Below, piece after piece: positions 49,119-56,853 of a DNA stretch of 64,000 nt (its first letter is position 1; each line of letters opens with the position of its first letter). The position numbers were made by a program, and so were the translations under genes. Origin of the DNA: Pyxidicoccus xibeiensis (lineage in GTDB: Bacteria > Myxococcota > Myxococcia > Myxococcales > Myxococcaceae); assembly GCF_024198175.1 (NCBI RefSeq), contig NZ_JAJVKV010000004.1, positions 496,001 to 560,000 of the forward strand. The letters are read 5' to 3'. The notes under the pieces were generated by a model that did no database searches, had not been told where the DNA came from, and was given only the letters and a program-made list of their open reading frames with translations.

Positions 49119-51533
49119 GTGCGGATGAGCGGGGTGCGCCCCTTCGTCGGAGTCGTCCTGGCCGTGGTGCTGGCTGCTGGAGCCGAGGCCCGGGCCGGCA
49201 GCTTCATCACCGGGACGGTGAGGGATGCACAGCGCCAGCAGCCCCTTCCCGGTGTCGTCGTGTCGGCGTGGCAGGACCCGCCCTCGCTCCAGGGCGAGCT
49301 GACGGTGGTGACGGACGACCAGGGGGTGTACCTCCTCCCGCGGCCCATCCTGGGGACCTACACGCTCCGCTTCGAGAAGGAGGGCTACAGGCCCTACGCA
49401 CGGTCCGACGTCGTCCTGAGGAAGGGGCACTCCCTGCGCGTCGACGTCCGGCTCGCGGTCGATACCGGGGCGGAATGGATTCCTCTCTGTGGCGGTGGAG
49501 GGCCGCCGGTCGACACCAGCAGCACCTCCACGGTGCTGCGGCCCGACTGGCAGCTCCCCCACAGCCTCCCGCTGAGCCGGCCGCTGGGGAGGACGGGCGC
49601 GGTGCGCGCGGCGGACGGCTTCGCGGAGCTGGGCCCGCGCATCATGGGCGACGAGCGGGGACTCTCCATCCACGGCGCGAGCGTCTTCGAGAACCGGTAC
49701 ACGCTGAACGGGCTCTCCACCACGGATGCCGCGACCGGACTCGACGCCCTTCCCCTGAGCGCCGAGCTCTTCCAGGACGTCACCTTCCATTCCGGTGGCG
49801 CCATGCCGGAGTCCGGCCGTGCCACCGGGGGCGTCATCGACACGCTGATGCGCGAGGGCTCCAATGAGCTCCACGGCTCCGTCTTCGCGACCTGGGCCCC
49901 GGGCCGGCTGGAGGGGGGCCGCGCTTCCCTGCCGGAGGGCGCGGGCACCCGTGCGCTCGGAAACCTGGGGGACTTCGGCGCCACCCTGGGCGGACGGCTC
50001 AAGATGGACCGGCTCTGGTTCTTCGCGGGCGTCGTTCCGACGTTGAGTCGCGTGAAGTTCACGGAGGCAGGGAGCTCGCGAACCGTCTTCGCCGACCAGC
50101 GCGGTGTGCAGGCCCTGGGCCGGCTGACGTACCTCCCGCACCAGGACCACAACGTGACGCTGTCGCTGCTCGCCATGCCCACGACGTCGCGAGGAGTCGA
50201 CCTGGGCCTGGGGCCTCGGACGCTCGACAGTGACAGCGTGATGACGGGCCTCCAGTATCGCGGTGCGTTCCTGGACAAGCGGCTGCTGGTGGACGTCAAC
50301 GCCGGCTGGCTGCGGCGGCGCGACTCGCTCGTCCCCGTGGAGGGTGGCGAGGCAGAGACACCCTTTCGCGAGGTGGGGCGCCAGCAGGCCAGCGTCCGGG
50401 CCACCGTCCTGACGAAAGGCCTGGGAACCCACGTCCTCGCGGCGGGTGTGGACACGGAGCTGCTCTCCTACGAGCGGCGGCGGGTGGAGCCCGGGGCGGG
50501 TGTGCTGACGTCGCGGACGACCAGTCCGGTCATCGGGAGCTTCGTGCAGGACTCGTGGCAGCTCTCGCCATGGCTCACGGTGAATGCCGGTGTCCGGCAT
50601 GACGTGCAGCTCCTGGCGGGTGGCGCGAGAGGGGCGTCGAACGTCGCGGTGCACCAGCTCTCTCCGCGCGTGGGCGTGGTCGTGATGCCCTGGCGACTTG
50701 CGCGGGTGTTCGCGAACTACGCGAAGTCCTCGGGCCTGGTGCCGCTGGGGCTGAAGGAACGCTCCTTCCAGGCGGGCGAGGTGGCGGTGGACCCGGACCT
50801 GGCGCCGACGACGTCCAGTGAGTTCGTCGCGGGCCTCGAGTCCGAGGTCCTCCGGCACTACCTCGTCGCGAGCGCGACCTATACGCACCGCGAGCTGGAC
50901 TCCGCGGCCGTGCTGCTGCGAAACGCGGACGGGAGCGGGACGCTGCTGGGCAACCCGGGCTCGGGGCTCGCGGCGGGGCTGGCGCGGCCGGAGCGCGACT
51001 ACGACGCGGTGACCGTGTCGCTGAGGCAGACCTACTGGGAGCAGTGGATGGCGGAGGTCAGCTACACGCGCTCGCGGCTGCGGGGCAACTTCGACGGGCC
51101 GTTCTCCACGGTGGCGGGGCCGGTGGTGCCGGGTCTCCTGGAGGATGCGGTTCCTGTCGAGGACCTGGGCGGGCGGAGGCGGCTCGCGCAGGACCGGACG
51201 CATGTCATCAAGGCGTTTGGCGCACGGGAGTTCTACTTCCTCCACGCGTACTCGGCCCGGGTGGGCGTGGCGTACGTGGGGGCTTCGGGCCTGCCCGTGG
51301 CGGGGACGGAGGCTCGCACGCCGTGGGTGCACCTGGTCGATGCCCGGGTGGGCGTGGACTACCGGCTCACCCGGGAGGCGCGGATGTCCTTCGACCTGGA
51401 GGTCTTCAACGTGCTGGGCTCGCAGGCGGCGACGCGCGTGGAGGAGCGGGCTACCGCCGAGGGCACGGAGCTCCTGCCCGTGCAGTACCAGGCGCCGAGG
51501 GAGGTGCGGCTCGGCGTGCGGTACGTGTTCTGA
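49119..51533 (+). CDS. Oar-like TonB-dependent receptor with N-terminal regulatory-like domain
   Basis: 804 residues from the GTG at 49119 (AAGGAG 8 bp upstream); in-frame ATGs at 49101 and 49125 are alternatives. A signal peptide (VVLAVVLAAGAEARA) precedes a carboxypeptidase-regulatory-like domain (GTVRDAQRQQPLPGVVVSAWQ, GVYLLPRPILGTYTLRFEKEGY, about 35-115). A plug follows (ERGLSIHGASVFENRYTLNGLSTTDAATG, then FQDVTFHSGGAMPESGRATGGVIDTLMREGSNEL), then a barrel ending VRLGVRYVF with the C-terminal Phe needed for outer-membrane insertion. This is the Oar layout of Myxococcus, linked to outer-membrane export of signals and peptides. Confidence 0.88.
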   Translation: MRMSGVRPFVGVVLAVVLAAGAEARAGSFITGTVRDAQRQQPLPGVVVSAWQDPPSLQGELTVVTDDQGVYLLPRPILGTYTLRFEKEGYRPYARSDVVLRKGHSLRVDVRLAVDTGAEWIPLCGGGGPPVDTSSTSTVLRPDWQLPHSLPLSRPLGRTGAVRAADGFAELGPRIMGDERGLSIHGASVFENRYTLNGLSTTDAATGLDALPLSAELFQDVTFHSGGAMPESGRATGGVIDTLMREGSNELHGSVFATWAPGRLEGGRASLPEGAGTRALGNLGDFGATLGGRLKMDRLWFFAGVVPTLSRVKFTEAGSSRTVFADQRGVQALGRLTYLPHQDHNVTLSLLAMPTTSRGVDLGLGPRTLDSDSVMTGLQYRGAFLDKRLLVDVNAGWLRRRDSLVPVEGGEAETPFREVGRQQASVRATVLTKGLGTHVLAAGVDTELLSYERRRVEPGAGVLTSRTTSPVIGSFVQDSWQLSPWLTVNAGVRHDVQLLAGGARGASNVAVHQLSPRVGVVVMPWRLARVFANYAKSSGLVPLGLKERSFQAGEVAVDPDLAPTTSSEFVAGLESEVLRHYLVASATYTHRELDSAAVLLRNADGSGTLLGNPGSGLAAGLARPERDYDAVTVSLRQTYWEQWMAEVSYTRSRLRGNFDGPFSTVAGPVVPGLLEDAVPVEDLGGRRRLAQDRTHVIKAFGAREFYFLHAYSARVGVAYVGASGLPVAGTEARTPWVHLVDARVGVDYRLTREARMSFDLEVFNVLGSQAATRVEERATAEGTELLPVQYQAPREVRLGVRYVF

Positions 51534-51587
51534 GGAATCGCCGGGCTGGAGCGATGCTGGCGCGGAGTCTGCAGAGCGCCTGGGGCC

Positions 51588-52364
51588 ATGCGCTGGAGAC
51601 GGCTCCTGAAGTGGTGGGTGTGTCTGCTGGGCCTCGGCTTCGTGGGCGTCCTGGCCACGCTGGAGGGTTTCTACCGCGTCATGCTCGCACGGGTGCCGGA
51701 GCTGCCTCGTCCTCCTGAAACCCGCGTCATGCCCGCGTTGTATGGGCGCATGCGGTGGGCCTCGAGTGAGCGCACGGCGACGCCTCGCGTGGAGCCCGTC
51801 TGGCCCTGGAACGTCGCCTTCGTGTTGGTGAGAGTCGGGCTGCTCGGACAAAAGCCGTCTCAGGTCGTGATGCCCGCGGGGCTCGGCATTGCCCAGGAGG
51901 TCGCGAGCGAGTGGTCCTCTCAACTGCGTGAGGCGGGTGGCAGGTTCCCGAGAACATTCGAGCGCCTGGCCCTGACCCTCTGGCTCACCCGCCATTGGAG
52001 CGCGGAGGAGCTGCTTGCATTCGAGGCCGAGCACAGGTCTCTCGGCCATGGCCTCTTCGGCATGAGAGCGGGTGCGCGGGTGCTGCTCGGAAGAGAGTGG
52101 GCGGAGCTCGATGCGGGGGGCATGGCCGTGCTCCTCGCGGTGGGTGATGCCCCCGGCCGTTGGAGGGACCCGTGGTGCTTTCCGGAGCGCATCCGCGCGA
52201 GGCGAGACGTGTTGCTGAAGCGCCTGCGGGAAGCGGGGGGACTCTCCCTGGGGGAGACGGAAGCGGCACTCCAGGCTCCGCTCGGCCTCATTGTTCGGCC
52301 CGCGCACTGGGCCCCCTGCCCGGAACGGAATGGGAGCGGCATGAAGGCCGCGCCGGAAGGCTGA
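51588..52364 (+). CDS. Degenerate GT51 (transglycosylase-like) protein
   Basis: 258 residues with one N-terminal membrane helix (LLKWWVCLLGLGFVGVLATLEGFYRVML). The C-terminal half (LTLWLTRHWSAEELLAFEAEHRSLGHGLFGMRAGARVLLGREWAELDAGGMAVLLA, then RWRDPWCFPERIRARRDVLLKRL) follows the second half of the GT51 peptidoglycan glycosyltransferase pattern. The family's catalytic Glu/Asp segment (E-D-x-x-F-x-x-H-x-G) and the Q-G-x-S-T-I-x-Q-Q motif are absent. It is probably non-catalytic or a decayed relative. Its GC content matches its neighbours. Confidence 0.5.
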   Translation: MRWRRLLKWWVCLLGLGFVGVLATLEGFYRVMLARVPELPRPPETRVMPALYGRMRWASSERTATPRVEPVWPWNVAFVLVRVGLLGQKPSQVVMPAGLGIAQEVASEWSSQLREAGGRFPRTFERLALTLWLTRHWSAEELLAFEAEHRSLGHGLFGMRAGARVLLGREWAELDAGGMAVLLAVGDAPGRWRDPWCFPERIRARRDVLLKRLREAGGLSLGETEAALQAPLGLIVRPAHWAPCPERNGSGMKAAPEG

Positions 52365-52506
52365 GGCCTGGGCCGGCCGCCGCTTCAACTCCCCTGCCTC
52401 GGGGACCTGCCGGGCTGCCGTCCTTCCGCCTGTCATCGTGTTCTCGCGCTTGTCGCCCTGCCCCTGCACCTCACCTTTGCGGTGGGAAGGGAAAGGAACT
52501 CTCACC

Positions 52507-53610
52507 ATGCGACGCGCGCTTACTGCTGCAGCCCTGACCTTCAGCTTCTTGCTGTCCTCCGCGGGACTCGCTCAATCAGCAGGCGGCGGTTCAGGCGGAG
52601 GCGCGGCCGCGGGAGGAGCCACGAGCGGCGGTGCCACTGGCCCCCAGGGCGGCACGGGTGGAGCGGGGACGGCGGGCGCTGGCGGGGCCGGAACGTCTCA
52701 GGCCCCCGGTACCTTCTCTCCCGGGAGCGTGTCTCCCGCGCCTCAGGGAACGACGGGCACCACGGGAGGCTCGACGACGGGGACCAACTCGGGGGCCGCG
52801 ACGGGAACCCAGGGTGGCACAGGCACGCAGTCGGGTACGACCATCGGCGGCACGGGTGACGGTGCACAGGGAACCGGCACGGGTGGCGGCGGACAGGGCG
52901 GAGGCACTGCCGGCGGTACCGGTGGAGCTGGAAGCGGCACGGGAACGACAGGCGCTGGCACGGGCGGCTCTGATGTCGGCGGCACCGGCACGGGTGGCGG
53001 TGGAACGACGGGCACCGGCACCACGGACGCCGCGGACACCGGCACGGGTGGAACGGGCGGCTCGGGTACGACGGGCACCACCGGCACGGGCGGCGCGGGC
53101 GCGACTGGCACGGGCGGTGGCACCACCGGTGGCGGGGGGACGGGCGGAGGGAGCGCGAACGCCGCCGGCTCGGGAACGGCGGGTGGAATGAACGTTCCTT
53201 CCGGCGACGTCTCCCAGGAGGTGGTCCAGCTCCGCGCCCAGGTCCAGCGGCTCCAGCAGGAAGTGGACACGCTGAGGCGCGGCGGCACCGCCACCGGCGG
53301 CTCGGGCACGGGCGGCTCCGGCGCGGCGGCGTCCACCCCCACGGTGGACCCGGAGAACACCGTGGTCGCGAGCGTCCAGATGCAGGGCCAGGTGGCCGCC
53401 GTCTCGAAGGACCGCATCCAGGTCCGCGACGCGGAGACCGGTGACCTCTACACGCTGCTCGTCGGCAAGCGGACGCGCGCCCTCGTCGGCGACAAGCCCA
53501 TCTCCGTGCAGAAGATTCCCGAGGGCACTCCCGTCCGCGTGGCCTTCAACTACGCGGCCGACGGCGACACCTACGCGACCCGCCTCCAGGTGTACCCGCG
53601 CCCTCGCTGA
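52507..53610 (+). CDS. Gly/Thr-rich secreted low-complexity protein
   Basis: 367 residues. Signal peptide MRRALTAAALTFSFLLSSAGLA. Residues about 24-232 are nearly all Gly, Thr, Ala and Ser (runs such as GGTGGAGSGTGTTGAGTGG), typical of a flexible surface or matrix protein. A short coiled-coil segment follows (SQEVVQLRAQVQRLQQEVDTLRR), then a further Gly-rich patch and a C-terminal domain of about 75 residues (VVASVQMQGQVAAVSKDRIQVRDAETGDLYTLLVGKRTRALVGD) that looks like a small beta-barrel. It may be an envelope filament or spore-coat component (inference). The third 18-bp palindrome lies at 53185. Confidence 0.7.
   Translation: MRRALTAAALTFSFLLSSAGLAQSAGGGSGGGAAAGGATSGGATGPQGGTGGAGTAGAGGAGTSQAPGTFSPGSVSPAPQGTTGTTGGSTTGTNSGAATGTQGGTGTQSGTTIGGTGDGAQGTGTGGGGQGGGTAGGTGGAGSGTGTTGAGTGGSDVGGTGTGGGGTTGTGTTDAADTGTGGTGGSGTTGTTGTGGAGATGTGGGTTGGGGTGGGSANAAGSGTAGGMNVPSGDVSQEVVQLRAQVQRLQQEVDTLRRGGTATGGSGTGGSGAAASTPTVDPENTVVASVQMQGQVAAVSKDRIQVRDAETGDLYTLLVGKRTRALVGDKPISVQKIPEGTPVRVAFNYAADGDTYATRLQVYPRPR
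53185..53202. promoter_or_regulatory. Third copy of the 18-bp palindrome
   Basis: GGAATGAACGTTCCTTCC, identical to the copy on the minus strand at 14348-14365 and one base from the TetR site at 9699. It lies inside a coding region and reads GGMNVPS, as does the 14348 copy in its own gene. Confidence 0.4.
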
Positions 53611-53662
53611 TTCCGAACCGAAGCTGAAGCGCGCCCCACGCGCACCGCACTCCGGGCCGCCG

Positions 53663-53682
53663 GGAAGGAGCTGGAACCTTCC
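53663..53682 (+). terminator. Weak hairpin after the Gly-rich gene
   Basis: GGAAGG (53663-53668) pairs with CCTTCC (53677-53682); TTTCTTTC follows 14 bp later. It may end the transcript of the Gly-rich gene or of the convergent small gene. Confidence 0.35.
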
Positions 53683-53716
53683 TGGTCGTCCGGAGGCTTT
53701 CTTTCTTCCACCCGCC

Positions 53717-54022
53717 CTACTCCGCCCCACGCTCCCGGACGAAGCGCTCGATACGGGCAATGGCCTGCTCCATCTTCAGCCGCGCGGAGCTGTTCGCCGA
53801 GTGCACCCGCACCCGGGGCGGCACGAAGCCCCGCGTCGCCACCGCCTCCTCCAACCAGAGCAGCACGTCGTAGCCGGTGCCGTGCTCATCGTCCCCGAGG
53901 TCGTGGTCCAGGCTCAGCTCCGTCACCTGCCCGCCCTCGAGCAGCCCGATGGCCTCCTCGGGCCACCGCACCGGCACCCAGCCCTCGGGCGTGGCGCGCT
54001 CGTCATCCAGGTAGACCTTCAT
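53717..54022 (-). CDS. Cyclic-phosphate-processing receiver-domain protein
   Basis: 101 residues from the ATG at 54022 (GGAGG upstream). The sequence MKVYLDDERATPEGWVPVRWPEEAIGLLE, then LSLDHDLGDDEHGTGYDVLLWLEEAV, has the acidic pair and the DHDLG motif of the small receiver-like family (cPPRec) proposed to process cyclic phosphates. It lacks a normal phospho-relay context. The gene lies with other small minus-strand genes and is not coupled to them. Confidence 0.75.
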   Translation of the reverse strand: MKVYLDDERATPEGWVPVRWPEEAIGLLEGGQVTELSLDHDLGDDEHGTGYDVLLWLEEAVATRGFVPPRVRVHSANSSARLKMEQAIARIERFVRERGAE

Positions 54023-54137
54023 CGCCTCCGCTCCCTCCGGCACCGCCACGTCGCGGCCCCGCCGTGCCCCAAAGACGTCCTCCCGGAAGCCCGGCTGACG
54101 GGACGGCCGCGTCGCACCCGGCAGCGTACGCGACGCG

Positions 54138-54485
54138 CTACGCGGGCCCATCCAGGCTGGCCATCGCCTTGCCGAGATAGACGAACAGCCTCGGGTCCAG
54201 GCCATGCCTCGCGGCCACCCCCGGCGCCTGCTGGTGGCTCGCCCGCAGCCACAGCTCGACGCAGGGCTCATTGCCGGTGAGGACCCCCACCAGCTCGCGC
54301 CAGCGCGCGGCCAGGGCCCGGACGCGCTCACACGTCGGCTCGGTGCCCCTGTCCAGCTCCGCGCGAAGCCGCGCGATGAGCTGCGACCACTCGACCAGTA
54401 CCTGGAACAGCGGCCCCTCCTCCGGCACCTCGCCGCGAGCCTCCGACTCCTGCCGCGTCCCGGCAGCACGGTCCTTCTCGAACAT
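54138..54485 (-). CDS. TipAS-domain-like protein without a DNA-binding domain
   Basis: 115 residues from the ATG at 54485; the ATG at 54491 adds two. LFQVLVEWSQLIARLRAELDRGTEPTCERVRALAARWRELVGVLTGNEPCVELWLRASHQQAPGVAARHGLDPRLFVYLGKAMASLDG resembles the TipAS effector domain of MerR-type drug-response regulators, a helical globin-like pocket that can bind thiopeptides. The MerR helix-turn-helix is missing, so it may sequester a ligand or act as a resistance protein, as stand-alone TipAS proteins do. Confidence 0.6.
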   Translation of the reverse strand: MFEKDRAAGTRQESEARGEVPEEGPLFQVLVEWSQLIARLRAELDRGTEPTCERVRALAARWRELVGVLTGNEPCVELWLRASHQQAPGVAARHGLDPRLFVYLGKAMASLDGPA

Positions 54486-54581
54486 GCCCATCACCTCGTC
54501 CCCCCACGGAAGTGCGGAGGGACAGGCTACGTACCGCCTCACGTCGCGTGAGGCTCAAGGGGCAAGACGTCGGGAGTGCCG

Positions 54582-54809
54582 CTACTCGTCCTTCGGCTTC
54601 GTCCCACCCGCCAGCTCGCGCAGCCTCGCGGCGAAGGGGCTCTCTCCGTCCGTCCGGGCAGACCCACCGGCCAGCCGCTGACGGCGGGTCATCGCGAGCG
54701 CCCCCTCGGCGGGACCTTCCAGGGCTTCCTTCTCGTAGCGGTCCTGCCCCCCCAGCGCACGGCCCACGGGGCGGGCGGAGCTGACGCGTCGGTTGGTATC
54801 CACGGGCAT
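54582..54809 (-). CDS. Small hypothetical protein
   Basis: 75 residues from the ATG at 54809, which has GGAGGT 9 bp upstream. It is hydrophilic and rich in Arg, Gly and Ala (PVDTNRRVSSARPVGRALGGQDRYEKEALEG, then TRRQRLAGGSARTDGESPFAARLRELAGG). It looks unstructured or helical with no membrane segment. Function not recognised. It follows the acyltransferase-like gene by 32 bp and may be co-transcribed with it. The strong ribosome site supports translation. Confidence 0.55.
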   Translation of the reverse strand: MPVDTNRRVSSARPVGRALGGQDRYEKEALEGPAEGALAMTRRQRLAGGSARTDGESPFAARLRELAGGTKPKDE

Positions 54810-54841
54810 GAACGGTACCTCCAGGAGCAACGAGCCCCTTT

Positions 54842-55723
54842 CTACCCCACTACCGCCCCGTCCGGCGAGCCGGGCCCGGGCGGAGGCCCCCACGTCCCCT
54901 CCGGGTCCTCCAGCGCCGCGCCGATGTGACGCAGCACCCGGGCAACACCGTCCACGTCGATGACGCGCGCATCCCACGTGCAGGTGAGCGCCATCTGCCG
55001 GCCCGGCACCAGCTCGCCCGCCTCCACCACCGGCACCTGCCGCACCGCCCCCGGAGCCAGCAGCAGCGGCACCCGCGTGTACGGCACCAGCGCCACGTAG
55101 CCCCGCTCCAGCCCCAGCGAGCCCAGGCTCGTCACCGCCACCGAGCCGAACGGGTCCCTCGGCATGCCCACCCACCGCAGGTCGATATTCAGCGTGTACC
55201 AGACGAACGACAGCAGCCGCAGCGCCAGCCCCATCAGCAGTCCGGGGATGCGGTAGGAGCGGCGCTTGCCGCGCTCGATGACGGCGTCCCGGCGCGCGCG
55301 CACGTCGGCGATGCGCGACTCCATCGTCTCCACGAAGGTGCCCAGCGACAGCTCGTCCGCGCGGTGGAGGGTGGCCGTGGTCAGGTCCGCCCGCCCCGTC
55401 TCCCCGGGCTGCACCACCAGCACGCAGACGCCCACGTCCCTGCGCTGCCACGGCCGGTTCCACCGCAGCAGCACGTTCATCTCCGGGTAGCGGCGCAGCG
55501 CGTCCGCGGCCGCCTTCGCAACCAGGTGCGTCACCGTGAGGCGCCGCCCCGTGCGCGCGCGGTACGCGTCGAGGTACGCGAGCGCCCGCTCCATGCGCAC
55601 CTCCAGCGCCGCGTAGGCGCTCGGGTCCCTCGGCGAGCGCCACGTCCCCAGCGCGAGCTTGCGGAAGGCCCCGGGCGGAGGCGCTGGCTTCAGGTCGAGG
55701 TCCACGCGGGCCCGGCTTCGCAC
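54842..55723 (-). CDS. E2/CAT-like acyltransferase-fold protein lacking the catalytic His
   Basis: 293 residues from the GTG at 55723 (best of several candidates). The fold is that of the 2-oxo-acid dehydrogenase E2 catalytic domain: RRLTVTHLVAKAAADALRRYPEMNVLLRW, then DVGVCVLV, then GSVAVTSLGSLGLERGYVALVPY. In active enzymes the sequence D-H-R-x-x-D-G carries the catalytic His; here it reads WDARVIDVDG, with Ala for His. There is no lipoyl or peripheral-subunit-binding domain. It is therefore probably not an active acyltransferase, though it could bind CoA or act on another thioester. Confidence 0.75.
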   Translation of the reverse strand: MRSRARVDLDLKPAPPPGAFRKLALGTWRSPRDPSAYAALEVRMERALAYLDAYRARTGRRLTVTHLVAKAAADALRRYPEMNVLLRWNRPWQRRDVGVCVLVVQPGETGRADLTTATLHRADELSLGTFVETMESRIADVRARRDAVIERGKRRSYRIPGLLMGLALRLLSFVWYTLNIDLRWVGMPRDPFGSVAVTSLGSLGLERGYVALVPYTRVPLLLAPGAVRQVPVVEAGELVPGRQMALTCTWDARVIDVDGVARVLRHIGAALEDPEGTWGPPPGPGSPDGAVVG

Positions 55724-55839
55724 GGCGCGTACGGCCCTGCAACCCTGGCCGCCCCCGGGCACCTGCGCCCGGCCCGCCGGCCTGTTAGACAGGGGCCACC
55801 GGAGCCGGACCCGCGGCTCCCACTTCCGAGGCACCCGAC

Positions 55840-56757
55840 ATGACGCCCCTCGCACTGGCCCTGTCTCTCGCCCTCCACGCCACTCCGGCCGCGAAGCCGC
55901 CCCCCACGAAGATGCCCACTGCCCAGAAGCCCGCCGCCGCCGAAGACGTCCACGCCTCCACTCGCGCATGGCATGAGCAGCGCCTGAAGAGCCTCGAGTC
56001 CGAGAACGGGTGGCTCACCCTGGTGGGCCTGTTCTGGCTCAATGAGGGCGCGCAGACCGCCGGCTCCGCGCCGGAGAGCGACCTCGACTTCCCCCAGGGC
56101 ACGCCCGCGAAGCTGGGCACCTTCACGCGCAAGGGGAACACCGCGAGCTTCCAGCCCGCCCCGGGCGTCGCCTTCACCCTCGCCGGCAAGCCCTTCACCG
56201 GGGGCGTGCTCCAGTCGGACGAGAAGGGCGCGCCGGACGTGCTGAAGCTCGGCAGCCTCACCCTCCAGCTCATCCTCCGGGGAGACAAGCTGGGCGTGCG
56301 CGTGAAGGACACGGAGGCGCCCGCGCGCAAGCAGTTCCACGGCATCGCCACCTATGAGCCGAGCGCCGCGTGGCGCGTCGAGGCGCGCTTCGAGCCCTCT
56401 GAGACGCCGCGCACGATTCAGGTGCCCAACGTGCTGGGGACGGAGGAGGCCATGAAGGTTCCGGGCACGCTCGTCTTCACGGTGAATGGCAAGGAGCACC
56501 GGCTGACGCCCGTGGAGGACGGCTCGCAGCAGCTGTTCATCATCTTCGCGGACGAGACGAACCGGGATGCCACCTACCCCGCGGGCCGCTTCCTCTACGC
56601 CGACATGCCGAAGGACGGGCGCGTGGTGCTGGACTTCAACCGCGCCTACAACCCGCCCTGCGCCTTCACCCGCTTCGCCACCTGCCCGCTGCCTCCGCGC
56701 GGCAACCGCCTGGCCCTGCGCGTGGAGGCCGGCGAGAAGGCCTACGGCGGCCACTGA
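55840..56757 (+). CDS. DUF1684-family secreted protein
   Basis: 305 residues. A short signal peptide (LALALSLALHATPAAA-like) is followed by a helical start (HASTRAWHEQRLKSLESENGWLTLVGLFWLNEG) and a beta-rich body. The C-terminal YNPPCAFTRFATCPLPPRGNRLALRVEAGEK is the DUF1684 signature, with a conserved Cys pair and Pro-rich loop. The family is known from structures as a beta-barrel-like protein without assigned function. It stands alone. Confidence 0.88.
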   Translation: MTPLALALSLALHATPAAKPPPTKMPTAQKPAAAEDVHASTRAWHEQRLKSLESENGWLTLVGLFWLNEGAQTAGSAPESDLDFPQGTPAKLGTFTRKGNTASFQPAPGVAFTLAGKPFTGGVLQSDEKGAPDVLKLGSLTLQLILRGDKLGVRVKDTEAPARKQFHGIATYEPSAAWRVEARFEPSETPRTIQVPNVLGTEEAMKVPGTLVFTVNGKEHRLTPVEDGSQQLFIIFADETNRDATYPAGRFLYADMPKDGRVVLDFNRAYNPPCAFTRFATCPLPPRGNRLALRVEAGEKAYGGH

Positions 56758-56853
56758 GGCACGTGCACGCCGAAGCGCCCACTCCGCCTGGAGTCCCGCC
56801 TCTCCGAGCGAGACCTCCAGGGCACAGGCCCGGGATGTGCCCGGCGCGGCGAC

